Part shown: piece after piece, positions 18,585 through 27,974 of the stretch
Numbering within the stretch: position 1 is the stretch's first letter
Layout of the letters: each line of letters opens with the position of its first letter
Assembly (NCBI GenBank): GCA_002321895.1
Contig: DCMZ01000010.1
Span: forward strand, 310,001 to 374,000
DNA length: 64,000 nt
Reading direction: 5' to 3'
From: Bdellovibrionaceae bacterium UBA1609
GTDB taxonomy: Bacteria > Bdellovibrionota > Bdellovibrionia > Bdellovibrionales > UBA1609
Translations under genes and position numbers: made by a program
The notes under the pieces: model-generated
Database searches by the model: none
Told to the model about the DNA's origin: nothing
What the model saw: only the letters and a program-made list of their open reading frames with translations

Positions 18585-19577
18585 TCAAAATGAACTCTCA
18601 ATGGGAATGGCTTTTATTTGCTCTGCATCAATAAACCATTCGCATTGCAATAGTCTAAAGTTGTGTCTTTTCTGTGGTCTGTCAAGACGCTTGAGCACCT
18701 CATTTACGTGGTTTTGAGAGTAATTTTGTAGATTTAACTGGCGCATATAACAAGCAATGGTACGGCCCTGGTCCGACCGACTAAGGACGGATAAAGCACT
18801 TCTGTTGATGCTATCTTCACCTAAACATTCCTGGCCTTTCTCAATAGGCACATGTTGCCCCTGAGCAATAACTTCCAGAGATTGAGCCAATCTCCCCACA
18901 CTACCCGATTGGTAACTTTCCATGAGCGGAAGAAGCTTATGGCGCACCCAATTTCTTCTATACGACAAATTTAAGTTAGAAGGATCTTGCCAATAGGGAA
19001 TGCCTCTTTCTTCAACGTATTTTGAAATTTCTTTCTTGGTCCTACTCAATAGAGGTCGCCAACGGAACGGCTCTTCTTCAAATTCACGCATCGCCTTGAG
19101 CCCAAGTGTTCCGGTCCCTCGAATGAGTCGCAAAATACGAGTTTCCAACTGATCTTCAATATGATGACCCGTAACTATCCAATCCGCCTCACTCTTTCTC
19201 AAGTCCAATAGCGTTTCCCATCGAAAGGATCTTAACGCGTCTTCTGACCGCAAAACCTGGGTCATCTGTGAACGAAATTGACCTCTCCCTAAATAATTGG
19301 ACTGAAAAGGTAACCCCAACTTAGCAGAATATTTACGCAACCCCCTCCACACTCTATGCCTATAAAAGCTCTGCCAAGAATGCTGCCAAGAAAGACCATG
19401 TACCACGTGAGCCACCCGAACGGAAAGACCAAGAGCTGGCGCTATATGCTTCATCGCGCACAAAAGAGCCATCGAATCCACTCCCCCTGAAACAGCCAAT
19501 AGAAGCTCTCCAGAGGGCTTAATTCCCAGTTCTTGAAAATCGTGATAAAGCTTATGCTCAAAATTCCGCCAAGACAT
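18585..19577 (-). CDS. tilS: tRNA(Ile)-lysidine synthase
   Basis: Adds lysine to C34 of the minor tRNA-Ile so that it reads AUA. The PP-loop 'LLAVSGGVDSMALLCAM' and downstream 'VTGHHIEDQLETRILRLIRGTG' are diagnostic. The C-terminal part is short and lacks a clear TilS-C domain. The frame is open to 19661, but the PP-loop position fits ATG 19577 (MSWRNFEHKL) better. Neither start has a convincing ribosome binding site. It is the first gene on this strand before ftsH, 88 nt away. Confidence 0.9.
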   Translation of the reverse strand: MSWRNFEHKLYHDFQELGIKPSGELLLAVSGGVDSMALLCAMKHIAPALGLSVRVAHVVHGLSWQHSWQSFYRHRVWRGLRKYSAKLGLPFQSNYLGRGQFRSQMTQVLRSEDALRSFRWETLLDLRKSEADWIVTGHHIEDQLETRILRLIRGTGTLGLKAMREFEEEPFRWRPLLSRTKKEISKYVEERGIPYWQDPSNLNLSYRRNWVRHKLLPLMESYQSGSVGRLAQSLEVIAQGQHVPIEKGQECLGEDSINRSALSVLSRSDQGRTIACYMRQLNLQNYSQNHVNEVLKRLDRPQKRHNFRLLQCEWFIDAEQIKAIPIESSF

Positions 19578-19719
19578 AGTGTTGATATATAAGACAGGTG
19601 TGGGTTCTGAATCCACCAATTTTCGGCATAACCCAAGGTAATTACAGGTTTTTAGGCTCATCTGCTATGTGTTGGATCTGAGTAAATAAGAATGGTCCAC
19701 CTATTGCTCTGAATAAGGT

Positions 19720-20445
19720 ATGAGATTTTGCCTTTTGAACTTCTTTTTCTTGATGCTTTTAACTGGGATCACCAGTTCCGCTTGGGCCAGTCCTGCGAAA
19801 ATATCTCTTCGCACACAACTAAAGAATCAAGTGGATCGCCTCATTGAAAAGCAGAGACAAAAGCTGATAGAAAACCAAAAACAAATCTCTGAAATCATAA
19901 CTTCAGCAGAAGGACTGCAAGCTAAAGAACAATTCTCCCTAAACAACTCCCGCTTAGAGGTACTTGTGAGAAACCGTAAACATTTACGATACCAGCAAGA
20001 AATTCTCTACTCCCTTTCTCACAGAATCCACAGTTCCTATAAAGGCACTGACCCCACGGTATTTTTACGGGAACATTTAAAACAACTCTCATTAAATGAA
20101 GCTTTGAGTGAAAATGGAAATTCTGAGTTCGTTGATTTGTGCCGTTCTACAGAGCGCGCACTCGCTCACTCTGAAACGAAAACAAAAAATCCTATGGCAT
20201 TTTTAGAAGGTCATTTCGATGATCATTTTGCCTCTGATGACTTATCAGAAAGTTCTGATATTGAAACGAGCGATTATACCAACGGTGCAGAAAGCTACAT
20301 GGCAGTTCCCATAACCAAAGAGCAAGCGTCTGATCATTTAGATAGAGTTCAACCCCTTCAAGTACCACACCAAACTATCATTGATGTCATACCAAAACCC
20401 ACATTGCACTCAGTACAAGCTGTAGAATCCGACGAATCTCTATGA
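19720..20445 (+). CDS. Secreted coiled-coil protein of unknown function
   Basis: A 241-residue exported protein: signal peptide with cleavage at 'SSAWA|SPAK', then a charged helical region with coiled-coil character (residues ~30-110, 'VDRLIEKQRQKLIENQKQISEI'), then an acidic, low-complexity tail. No family recognised. It is divergent from tilS and converges with the small membrane protein gene at 20472. It may be a periplasmic or envelope-associated structural protein. Confidence 0.65.
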   Translation: MRFCLLNFFFLMLLTGITSSAWASPAKISLRTQLKNQVDRLIEKQRQKLIENQKQISEIITSAEGLQAKEQFSLNNSRLEVLVRNRKHLRYQQEILYSLSHRIHSSYKGTDPTVFLREHLKQLSLNEALSENGNSEFVDLCRSTERALAHSETKTKNPMAFLEGHFDDHFASDDLSESSDIETSDYTNGAESYMAVPITKEQASDHLDRVQPLQVPHQTIIDVIPKPTLHSVQAVESDESL

Positions 20446-20471
20446 CATCCCCATAGATTAAATTGGAGTCG

Positions 20472-20702
20472 CTAGAAGAACTCTTGAAATGTTTCCCAAA
20501 AAAAGTGAACCATAGACATAAACAGGAACCCACTTAAAATCATCCATGAAAAGACTTTATAAGTCTTCTCTACCTTTAAAGCCTTTGCCGAATAGTGATT
20601 CCTTCGGGTCCAATCAAACGGCTGAGTGATCGTACGCAAAAGAAAATGGCACGATATACAAAATAAGGTTAGAGATAAAAATGATAAGATTCCAACTGTC
20701 AT
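20472..20702 (-). CDS. Small two-TM membrane protein, unknown
   Basis: A 76-residue protein with two predicted membrane helices (MTVGILSFLSLTLFCISCHF and a C-terminal FSWMILSGFLFMSMVHFF). The frame extends to TTG 20732, but ATG 20702 has AGGAG 4 nt upstream. It is the last gene of the PilZ-glpX minus-strand run. No family recognised. Confidence 0.55.
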   Translation of the reverse strand: MTVGILSFLSLTLFCISCHFLLRTITQPFDWTRRNHYSAKALKVEKTYKVFSWMILSGFLFMSMVHFFWETFQEFF

Positions 20703-20742
20703 AGGACTCCTATCGGAATCCTTTTGACTCAAGTTGATACAC

Positions 20743-21252
20743 TTAAAGTCTAGATTTTACCGACCTCTTTTTGGCAAAGGTCTTTCGCCGGAGAGGAGCA
20801 TCTAGCTTGATAATATAGGTATACATTAAAATACATATGATAATCAGATAGAAGAAACCAAAATAAGGGCCATAATAGTAGACCAGGCTACCATAATCGC
20901 CATCTTCCAAATAATACCCATAACAGGGAGCAAAACCATTGAGATTGACCTGATGGAAAACAAGAAATCCCCTCACCATCACCCAAGACATTGATAATAT
21001 TCCAGCAGCGACCAATCCAATGGTCCACTTATTTCGCTCTTTATATCCGATCCACATTAAAAAAAAGGCAATCAAGTTAAGGTAGCCAACATTAACCATA
21101 GCTCTATAGAAATAATCGGCAGTGCCATTCTCACAGGTTTCCATAGCTAACATCAAAACCGTTGCCACTGATGTGACAAACAATAACACTGCTCCGAAAA
21201 AACCAATAACTCCGCTCATCAACACCCAGCCAACAGCTTGAACTTCACTCAA
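20743..21252 (-). CDS. Four-TM membrane protein, unknown
   Basis: A 169-residue polytopic protein with about four hydrophobic segments and a tyrosine-rich loop (EDGDYGSLVYYYGPYFGF) before the last one, ending in a basic tail. Translation apparently begins at TTG 21252, whose bases overlap the TGA of the preceding gene; ATG 21219 is an alternative. No family recognised. Context suggests co-expression with the RatA-like and phasin-sized neighbours. Confidence 0.6.
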   Translation of the reverse strand: MSEVQAVGWVLMSGVIGFFGAVLLFVTSVATVLMLAMETCENGTADYFYRAMVNVGYLNLIAFFLMWIGYKERNKWTIGLVAAGILSMSWVMVRGFLVFHQVNLNGFAPCYGYYLEDGDYGSLVYYYGPYFGFFYLIIICILMYTYIIKLDAPLRRKTFAKKRSVKSRL

Positions 21253-21599
21253 GCTTTTTCTTTTTTGATGACTTCAATTTCCGCATTAATTCTAAATTTA
21301 TGATCTTCAACAAACCGAGAAGCTTCTTCAACAAAATCAATACCCTTAATAATACGAATCACTTCTTTAGAAACCACATTCATCATTTCATCTTTTGACT
21401 TATTTGCTCCTTGAACGAGTAGATTCAAAACTTCCTTAGGAAGCTTAATGCCTCCTAGGTAAGAACGAATCCCCTCTTCAGTCATAAATGCTGCACCAAT
21501 CCCGGCGCTCACTAACTTTTTGACCAATTCGCTCACCCGAATATTATCGGCATGGAGATCTTCGTTGTTTTCTTCGCCCTTGTCTTTTTTACCGGCCAT
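21249..21599 (-). CDS. Small helical charged protein, unknown
   Basis: A 116-residue soluble protein, predicted mostly helical and rich in Lys and Glu: a disordered N-terminus (MAGKKDKGEENNEDLHAD), then 'SELVKKLVSAGIGAAFMTEEG' and a C-terminal amphipathic helix. Size and composition recall phasin or granule-associated proteins, but I cannot assign it. It overlaps the end of the RatA-like gene by 11 nt, so it is translationally linked to a lipid/START-type protein. Confidence 0.7.
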   Translation of the reverse strand: MAGKKDKGEENNEDLHADNIRVSELVKKLVSAGIGAAFMTEEGIRSYLGGIKLPKEVLNLLVQGANKSKDEMMNVVSKEVIRIIKGIDFVEEASRFVEDHKFRINAEIEVIKKEKA

Positions 21600-22020
21600 A
21601 TACTTCTTTTACCCTTTTGTGATAAGCACTCATCATATTAGGAAGATTCACATTCACTAAAGTCTTTGCAATCGGCCCTGGAACAAAGCCCTTAAACTTG
21701 GCCTCTACCTTATAGGTCGCTCGCGTTTTTCCCGCTTCGTCTTCTAAATCCCACGAACCATTGGACACCTTAAACAAATCTCCCGAATCTAAGCTCCAAT
21801 AAATGCGATTAGGAGCTTCTTCATGCATCCATAATTTATATTTAAAGCTCTTAACCACATTTACAGAATATTCTACTAACTTTCTATTTCCATCTGTTTC
21901 TACAACTCGACATTCGGAGACTTCCGTTAAAAAATCCGAATACTTTTCATAGTCTGAAATCAGAGCAAAAAACTCATCTCGAGTACAATCAAACACTTCT
22001 GTAGTCTCTGCTGTAGCCAT
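21589..22020 (-). CDS. SRPBCC (START-like, RatA/Coq10-type) protein
   Basis: A 143-residue ligand-binding-fold protein. The pattern 'TTEVFDCTRDEFFALISDYEKYSDFL', 'VVKSFKYKLWMHEEAP' and the C-terminal helix 'MMSAYHKRVKEVYG' match the polyketide-cyclase/RatA-like group of SRPBCC proteins, which bind hydrophobic ligands. ATG 22020 follows a weak GGATAAGA. A second SRPBCC-like exported protein lies at 24149, so lipid handling may be a theme of this operon. Confidence 0.8.
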   Translation of the reverse strand: MATAETTEVFDCTRDEFFALISDYEKYSDFLTEVSECRVVETDGNRKLVEYSVNVVKSFKYKLWMHEEAPNRIYWSLDSGDLFKVSNGSWDLEDEAGKTRATYKVEAKFKGFVPGPIAKTLVNVNLPNMMSAYHKRVKEVYGR

Positions 22021-22068
22021 ACTTCTTATCCTTTACTTATTCAGTTTATCGAAAAAACCATCAACATG

Positions 22069-22098
22069 CACCTTTTGCTCGCCTCTCGACCAAAGGTG
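22069..22098 (-). other. Imperfect hairpin between zinc-ribbon and RatA-like genes
   Basis: CACCTTT at 22069-22075 pairs with AAAGGTG at 22092-22098 across a 16-nt loop, in the gap after the zinc-ribbon gene. There is no T-run, so it is not a standard terminator; it could be an RNA-processing or attenuation hairpin, or chance. Confidence 0.3.
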
Positions 22099-22100
22099 AG

Positions 22101-22394
22101 TCACTTTTTAAACAAAGCCTCTGCGGCAGCCAACAAATCTTCTTTATTTGATCCCGCATTATCCTTACCAGACCTTAACTGGAAGTAGTCACAAAAATTA
22201 GCCCGTTCCTTTTCCTGAACCACATCGGCCTGTACTTCTTTGCATTCATTGTAAGCCTTGGCATCGTGGAACTTACAGTTTTTACAGCAATGTATGTCAG
22301 CACCACAATGATCACATTCGTCCCGTCGGCCCACTTCTGGACTGACCTCAGCCATTTTATTACATGAAAAACATTGAAACTCCACCAAGGCCAC
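22101..22394 (-). CDS. Cysteine-rich zinc-ribbon protein, unknown
   Basis: A 97-residue protein with CxxC pairs 'FQCFSCNK', 'DECDHCGADIHCCKNCKFH' and further cysteines at 'NECKE' and 'NFCDYF', consistent with one or two zinc sites. The C-terminus is helical. Its ATG overlaps the last base of glpX (22394). No named family recognised; conserved small zinc-binding protein. Confidence 0.75.
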   Translation of the reverse strand: MALVEFQCFSCNKMAEVSPEVGRRDECDHCGADIHCCKNCKFHDAKAYNECKEVQADVVQEKERANFCDYFQLRSGKDNAGSNKEDLLAAAEALFKK

Positions 22395-23359
22395 TAGAAG
22401 CTCCAGTGCTTTCGATCTAAATCATGCTCCGCCTCCACTCGGCGAATGGTTCCCGTTTTAGAACGCATCACTATGGAATGAGTGGTGGAACGTTTTCCTG
22501 ACAAAACTTTTACCCCTCTTAAAAGAGGACCGTCAGTGACACCTGTGGCTACAAACATAACATCTCCACGGGCCAACTCGTCTCGCGAAAAGACTTTATC
22601 TAAATCTTCATTACCCATTTTGGTGGCACGCTCTTTTTCTTCCTCATTTCGAAATTTAAGTCGACCCACAAAATCCCCATCCAAACACTTTAATGCTGCT
22701 GCTGTAATAACTCCTTCAGGAGCACCACCCGTACCCATCATCATATCAATACCGGTTTCCTCCCAACAGGTCGCGATCCCCGCTGAGACGTCACCATCAC
22801 CAATAAGATGAATTCGAGCACCCATTTTACGAACCCGTGAAATCATATCTTCATGCCTAGGACGATCTAAAATCACCACGGTGAGATCTTCTACAGATTT
22901 ACCTAGGGCTTTGCCAACAGCACTTAAATTATCTTCAACAGTGGCGTCTAGAGATACCACTCCTTTTGCCTTTGGCCCTACAGCTATCTTTTCCATGTAG
23001 GTATCAGGTGCGTGTAGGAAGTGGCCTCTTTCTGCTATGGCAATAACAGATAGAGCTCCAGAATCTCCAGTAGCACATAAATTGGTGCCTTCTAGTGGAT
23101 CCAATGCAATATCTACCGCCGGATCTCCAGAATCGCGCCGCCCAACGGGCTCACCAATATAGAGCATTGGGGCCTCATCCCGCTCACCTTCACCAATAAC
23201 AACAGTTCCATCGATGCTCACACTATCAAAAGCCGTCCGCATAGCATCGACAGCAGCTTGGTCAGCAGCATCCCCATCACCCCTACCAGTGAATCGAGCA
23301 CATGCCAGTGCGGCAGCCTCAGTGATTCTAACAAATTCAAGCGCTAAGTTTCTATCCAT
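22394..23359 (-). CDS. glpX: Fructose-1,6-bisphosphatase class II
   Basis: A Li+-sensitive-type phosphatase of gluconeogenesis. The family pattern is clear: 'RNLALEFVRITEAAALA', 'VIGEGERDEAPMLYIGE', 'DIALDPLEGTNLCATG' (metal-binding DPLEGT), 'GDGDVSAGIATC' and 'GTGGAPEGVITAAALKCL'. At 321 residues it is of normal length. It overlaps the PilZ gene by 8 nt, an unusual pairing that may connect carbon flow and c-di-GMP only by co-expression. Confidence 0.96.
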   Translation of the reverse strand: MDRNLALEFVRITEAAALACARFTGRGDGDAADQAAVDAMRTAFDSVSIDGTVVIGEGERDEAPMLYIGEPVGRRDSGDPAVDIALDPLEGTNLCATGDSGALSVIAIAERGHFLHAPDTYMEKIAVGPKAKGVVSLDATVEDNLSAVGKALGKSVEDLTVVILDRPRHEDMISRVRKMGARIHLIGDGDVSAGIATCWEETGIDMMMGTGGAPEGVITAAALKCLDGDFVGRLKFRNEEEKERATKMGNEDLDKVFSRDELARGDVMFVATGVTDGPLLRGVKVLSGKRSTTHSIVMRSKTGTIRRVEAEHDLDRKHWSF

Positions 23360-24131
23360 GCTGTGCTACTCCTTGTGAAGTTCCTGCTCCCACAAGAACT
23401 CGGGTCAATTGGTCAAATACCGGATTTAATAATTCTTGAGAAAATTGCAATTGGGTCAGAATCCCCAATGCAGCCAACAGCGTTTCACGTTGTGAGGGAC
23501 TTACCGCCACTCCTTCATGATCAGCGCCATCGTCATCACTTTCATAGAGGCTTTGCACTTCTCCACCATCGCTACCCCCTCCTACTGAAATCATACCCTG
23601 ATTGTAAGTAAAAGAACTTCCGTCGCGATGTATTTCTAAACGTTGGACGGAATCATTTTCAGTATCCTGCCAAATTTGAACTTGTACTTCCCCGGGGCCT
23701 TGATACCAATGAGTGAAAGTGTGAGTGGATTTATAAAATTTAGGATCTACAAGACGTAAATTGGCTCCAATAAGTTTATCTTTCAAAAAAGCCGTCAACC
23801 GAGAATGATCCTGGGCTCCCATTTGATCAAAAAATAAACCAACGACATGGTCGTCAAACCACATCACTTCCGTACGTACTTCCAAAGACTCACCCTCAGA
23901 AAAAACGATTTCAACGGAATAAAAATGACAAGCTTTAAGATCGAGTCCTTTGGGCCTTCCAACGGCAGCACCTTTATAACTCAGATCAAAAACTTTTGAA
24001 GTTTCACCATTGCTCCACTTTAACTGTGCTCCCACGAAAACTTGGGCCAAACCATGCTCTACCTGCGTTGAGATACGAACAAATTTTCGGCGGGTGACCT
24101 TTTCAGATGTCGGCGTTTTAGATGCATTCAC
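23352..24131 (-). CDS. PilZ-domain protein (probable c-di-GMP receptor)
   Basis: A 259-residue protein. The N-terminal half shows the two PilZ signatures: an arginine-rich start 'TRRKFVRIS' (RxxxR-like) and 'FDLSYKGAAV' (D/NxSxxG). The C-terminal half is an acidic, Gly/Ser-rich linker plus a helical segment with no recognised domain. No catalytic motifs are present. The start at ATG 24131 has no strong ribosome binding site. It probably senses c-di-GMP; the target is unknown. Confidence 0.8.
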   Translation of the reverse strand: MNASKTPTSEKVTRRKFVRISTQVEHGLAQVFVGAQLKWSNGETSKVFDLSYKGAAVGRPKGLDLKACHFYSVEIVFSEGESLEVRTEVMWFDDHVVGLFFDQMGAQDHSRLTAFLKDKLIGANLRLVDPKFYKSTHTFTHWYQGPGEVQVQIWQDTENDSVQRLEIHRDGSSFTYNQGMISVGGGSDGGEVQSLYESDDDGADHEGVAVSPSQRETLLAALGILTQLQFSQELLNPVFDQLTRVLVGAGTSQGVAQHG

Positions 24132-24148
24132 AACGAATCTCGTCTAAA

Positions 24149-24778
24149 TTAATCATTATTGAATTCCTCCTCTATAATTTGTCGCAATCGATGGGCTGAC
24201 TGCTGCATGATCACCTCCATGCCAAACTCAATAAAGAACCGTGGAATTCCTAAATCTTTATAACGATGCTCTCCGTAAAGGGCAATCCGCGTCTTACGGT
24301 CACCAAATCCCTTCAATTCAAAATGCAATTGCATGCCTTTGAAATAACCACCCACCACATTCCAATGAATCCAAGTGGACTCTGAATCCCTTTTTACCGA
24401 TGTTTTAATGTCAAACTCAGCCGTATAACCGAAAGATTTGGTCTTTATATTCAACTTATTGTTCTTCGCATCGTGTCGTAAATCAGTGACTATGGATGAG
24501 AGTTTTTTAAGGTTCTCATACCTAACGGAACGTTGCACGGCTTCCTCTGGGGGAACATTCATAATACCCATGGCCTGCAGAGATAGAAGTTTAACCTGGG
24601 TTTTTTCTTCCGATTCGCTGACGTAAACTAAAATCTCTCGGTTTTTCTCGGCTTTTTTAATCCACTTGGGCTGGTCTTCCCAAAATCCTTTACGAGCCTT
24701 CTCCAAGCCTTCCGAATGACCCGGGATAGACAATGCTAAAAATGTCATCAATATAGTAAAAAACATGAATAACTTCAT
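24149..24778 (-). CDS. Exported SRPBCC/cyclase-like protein
   Basis: A 209-residue secreted protein. The signal peptide MKLFMFFTILMTFLALSIPGHSEG starts at ATG 24778; the frame stays open to 24865, but that would overlap the divergent pgsA start. The mature part ('DIKTSVKRDSESTWIHWNVVGGYFKG...FELKGFGDRKTRIALYGEHRY') resembles START-like ligand-binding proteins. The function is unknown. It is followed 17 nt later by the PilZ gene. Confidence 0.65.
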   Translation of the reverse strand: MKLFMFFTILMTFLALSIPGHSEGLEKARKGFWEDQPKWIKKAEKNREILVYVSESEEKTQVKLLSLQAMGIMNVPPEEAVQRSVRYENLKKLSSIVTDLRHDAKNNKLNIKTKSFGYTAEFDIKTSVKRDSESTWIHWNVVGGYFKGMQLHFELKGFGDRKTRIALYGEHRYKDLGIPRFFIEFGMEVIMQQSAHRLRQIIEEEFNND

Positions 24779-24844
24779 AAGATTAGCTCTACCCACCGGA
24801 TATCGTTGTGCTAGGATTCTAACATTGAATCGAGGGAGACTCCA

Positions 24845-25408
24845 ATGGCCGTTTTCACAACGCAAAATGCACCCATGCTAGCCACTTATGGTCGCATGTT
24901 AGCGGCCATTCCAATTTTTGTGTTTTACTACTTAGGAGCACCCTGGTCCGTATGGCCACTTGTAGGTGTCTTTTTAGTGGCCTCCTGGACAGATTGGCTC
25001 GATGGCTATCTTGCAAGAAAGTATTCTTCCGAATCCGATATGGGAAAATTTATGGATCCCGTCGCCGACAAGCTTCTGGTTTTAACATGCCTTATTCTCC
25101 TACTTCACGCCCATCGTGTGGATCCACTGATGATCGTCGTATTATTAGGACGAGACATATATATTGGTGGACTACGAGCAATGGCTGCGCTTAAAAACAT
25201 TGTCATCGCAGCTAAGCCTTTAGGAAAATGGAAAACTGCCATTCAAATGGCCTCTATCCCCTGTTTGTTTATTCATGAACCGGAATTATTTTTTCAATGG
25301 CCCATTGATAAAATCGGCTACTATGGTCTTTGGATAAGTGTTGTCCTAAGCCTGGTGTCTGGATTTCAATACGCCTTGGGCTACTATAGCGGAGCAAAAT
25401 CTCAATGA
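24845..25408 (+). CDS. pgsA: CDP-diacylglycerol-glycerol-3-phosphate 3-phosphatidyltransferase
   Basis: The committed step to phosphatidylglycerol. The CDP-alcohol phosphotransferase motif is complete: 'DWLDGYLARKYSSESDMGKF' then 'MDPVADK' (D-x2-D-G-x2-A-R-x8-G-x3-D-x3-D). Several membrane helices are present in 187 residues. ATG 24845 follows GAGGGAGACTCC. It overlaps the next membrane protein gene by 4 nt (ATGA). Confidence 0.95.
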   Translation: MAVFTTQNAPMLATYGRMLAAIPIFVFYYLGAPWSVWPLVGVFLVASWTDWLDGYLARKYSSESDMGKFMDPVADKLLVLTCLILLLHAHRVDPLMIVVLLGRDIYIGGLRAMAALKNIVIAAKPLGKWKTAIQMASIPCLFIHEPELFFQWPIDKIGYYGLWISVVLSLVSGFQYALGYYSGAKSQ

Positions 25409-26643
25409 TTAAACCGTTTCAAAAAACCCGCTGGGAAATTCAAAGACATTTTGTTCTACGCCTTTTTATTGCAATCATTTCCTGTATGGTGCTCATCCAA
25501 TGGTATGAGTGGCTGACTCAGTATTCTAATGTAATTGCAGACTTAGAATACGGTCGAGTCATTTCTTGGCCACTTGGCACACCATGGGAAAATCATATTA
25601 ATGATATCGCCTACTCCTATTCCAAAATCATTCTGTGGTCCAGCATAGGACTCGCCATCCTTTCAATTTTAATGACAGCAAACACCCACACCTACATCCC
25701 AGCATTCTTTGTTTCACTCATTTCCTTTTTACTTATGCAGACCTTATTTGCATTCGATTACCGCCTGGCATCTCCCACTCACCATGTAACCACGGTATTT
25801 GGTCTTATTTTCTTCTTTTTACCGAATAAAAGAAAAAACCTAAAAACCATCGGGCTTCTCATTTTAGTTCTTACAGGTTTCTATCACTTAAATGATGAAG
25901 TTCTCTCCGGGCGTGCCTACGGCCTTGAATGGATTTTTAACCTTCATATTCCTTTTATAATCGGATTACTCTTCTTACGAATCTCTAGCCCTTTTCTCCT
26001 TTATAGTGAAAAACGATGGGCACGATATCTTGGAGCGTTTATTTTCACAGGCACACTCTCTATGGAGTTCCTGCTCTTACATCAAGGACCTTCACTGCTT
26101 TTACTATTTCTCATTTTACTATTTTTATATTTTGATTCTCAGGAAAAGAGGAAGGTGGACCTCCTCTATCAATCCTATATTCTACCAGAACCACACCCCG
26201 CTTGGCCGGTACTGTTAGTATTTACCTATATTGGACTTCAGTTCTCCTATTTAGCTACTCCCAAAGTTTGGCCGGACACACTACGTTTCTTTTTTACGAC
26301 TCATAGCCGATCTAAAATCACCCATTGCTCCACAGCTATTGCAACTTATGCTCCAAACTTAAGCCAACTCATACGGTCTGAAATTGGACTCTCTGGCAGT
26401 AAAAGTTGTGACCTCGTGGAAGTTTACCAACTCGTAAAAGACCAGTGCTCCAACCAGCTTTCGGGTGATAAGGCGAAAATACAGATACTTCACGAAAGCA
26501 AATACCTTTCCGGCCCGTTTATGGATCGAACCGCAAAAGTTAAAATCAACGAGCTTGATTATTGCGAGAAATTTTTAGATGCAACTTTTTTCGAGGTGAC
26601 AAAATGGATCCAGAGCGAAGAATCCAAAAGCAAATACTTTTAG
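25405..26643 (+). CDS. Polytopic membrane protein with extracytoplasmic tail, unknown
   Basis: A 412-residue integral membrane protein with about eight to nine hydrophobic segments in the first ~300 residues. A soluble tail follows containing several cysteines (HCSTAIAT, SCDLVEV, QCSNQL, DYCEKF) that may form disulfides outside the membrane. No transporter or enzyme signature seen. It is coupled to pgsA upstream and overlaps the propeller protein gene downstream by 40 nt, so the three genes form one operon. Confidence 0.7.
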   Translation: MIKPFQKTRWEIQRHFVLRLFIAIISCMVLIQWYEWLTQYSNVIADLEYGRVISWPLGTPWENHINDIAYSYSKIILWSSIGLAILSILMTANTHTYIPAFFVSLISFLLMQTLFAFDYRLASPTHHVTTVFGLIFFFLPNKRKNLKTIGLLILVLTGFYHLNDEVLSGRAYGLEWIFNLHIPFIIGLLFLRISSPFLLYSEKRWARYLGAFIFTGTLSMEFLLLHQGPSLLLLFLILLFLYFDSQEKRKVDLLYQSYILPEPHPAWPVLLVFTYIGLQFSYLATPKVWPDTLRFFFTTHSRSKITHCSTAIATYAPNLSQLIRSEIGLSGSKSCDLVEVYQLVKDQCSNQLSGDKAKIQILHESKYLSGPFMDRTAKVKINELDYCEKFLDATFFEVTKWIQSEESKSKYF

Positions 26644-27953
26644 TCTGCTATTTTGCTTGCTTTAGCTTTTTTATGTATATGGTAACAAAAAATAATCCTG
26701 AGATATCTCAATTTTATAAAGCTGAGAGTGGCAGTGACCTTTCAGAACCGGCCACCCTTGGAACCATTCACTTTGGCGATGAAGAAGGTTTAGAGAAAAC
26801 TGAGATTGCAGAACCAGAGGGAAGATTTCATTGGCGTTCTGAACTGGAAACAAAAAAATCAATTAGCAATGATTCCGCGGAACAAGTTTACCCTGTTGGA
26901 AAAAGACACCTACTAAAAGGTGTTGGCAAAAACCAACTCTCTCTGCAAGATACAGATGACAACATCCTTTGGACCTTACAACTTAAGACAGAAGCCATCT
27001 CAATAGATGAACAACTCATTACGGATAAAAGCATTTACCTAAGACTTAATGATTCACAGGTTCTCGCTGTTGACTTAGCAACCGGAAGAATGAAGTGGCA
27101 GACTCAGTTTAACTACAGAGAGATTAAATCGCTACATACCAGTGATGATCGCCTTTTTATCGTTGTTTCCGACGATGACTCGGCCACAAATCCAGAAGCC
27201 TTCGAAAAGTTGATCGAAGTGGACACCTTAACAGGTAAAACTCAAACCATTAGTCCCATTATCGGATATTTAAATCATTTAAAGATTAAAGTGAAAAATG
27301 ATGACGAAATCTATGGCGTGAATGATAAGAATTACTACTTTATCTGGAACCAAAAAGAAAAAGTGATTTCCAGTAAAACTTTACTGCATGAAAAAGCCAT
27401 TACCCCTGTCACTTATGTGGGCCCTTATTTGTTTTTTGCCACCTCTGAAGAGAGCTTTCTTTATAAGTTCAATATGGAAACTCTTGAAATGGAGTGGAAT
27501 GTAGATGTTCGCTTTAAAGTCGGTAAAGCGCCACAGTATTTAGAGCATCACAATATAGTTTTAGCGGTGAGCGAGACCGGATATGTTCAAGCATTTGATG
27601 CGAGAAAAGGTGAAAGTCAGTGGCGGTACAACTTCAGAAACCAAAATTCCGTTGATGAGCCTCAACTTGTACGCTTAGGAGCTACAGGAATTCGTAAATT
27701 TGAACTTGGATGGCGCTACAAAGGTTACGTAATGGCTATACCCTGTAGGCAAGGAAGGATATGTCTTGTTAACCCACAAAAGGGACAACTCCTTTCCTCG
27801 TTAAACTTTCATGTGCAAGATATTATATCACAACCTCAATTCAACGATTCCTGGTCGTGGGCTATCGGAAAAGATGAGACCGAAGGAATTAAGCTGGTAA
27901 AAATCATTGAAAACCCTGTGAACTCCAAACCGCGAACCACTGTTTCGGAATAA
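26604..27953 (+). CDS. Membrane-anchored PQQ-like beta-propeller protein
   Basis: A 449-residue protein with one N-terminal signal anchor (ILLVCYFACFSFFMYMV) and a WD/PQQ-type propeller outside the membrane: repeated 'W' closures such as 'DNILWTLQLKTEA', 'ATGRMKWQTQFNY', 'LEMEWNVDVRF' and 'KGESQWRYNFRNQ'. ATG 26604 is preferred because it follows GAGGTG; the upstream part of the frame overlaps the previous gene. It could be a scaffold like BamB, but it is an anchored protein, not a lipoprotein. Confidence 0.75.
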   Translation: MDPERRIQKQILLVCYFACFSFFMYMVTKNNPEISQFYKAESGSDLSEPATLGTIHFGDEEGLEKTEIAEPEGRFHWRSELETKKSISNDSAEQVYPVGKRHLLKGVGKNQLSLQDTDDNILWTLQLKTEAISIDEQLITDKSIYLRLNDSQVLAVDLATGRMKWQTQFNYREIKSLHTSDDRLFIVVSDDDSATNPEAFEKLIEVDTLTGKTQTISPIIGYLNHLKIKVKNDDEIYGVNDKNYYFIWNQKEKVISSKTLLHEKAITPVTYVGPYLFFATSEESFLYKFNMETLEMEWNVDVRFKVGKAPQYLEHHNIVLAVSETGYVQAFDARKGESQWRYNFRNQNSVDEPQLVRLGATGIRKFELGWRYKGYVMAIPCRQGRICLVNPQKGQLLSSLNFHVQDIISQPQFNDSWSWAIGKDETEGIKLVKIIENPVNSKPRTTVSE

Positions 27954-27974
27954 ATGGATAGAAGGATAAAGACG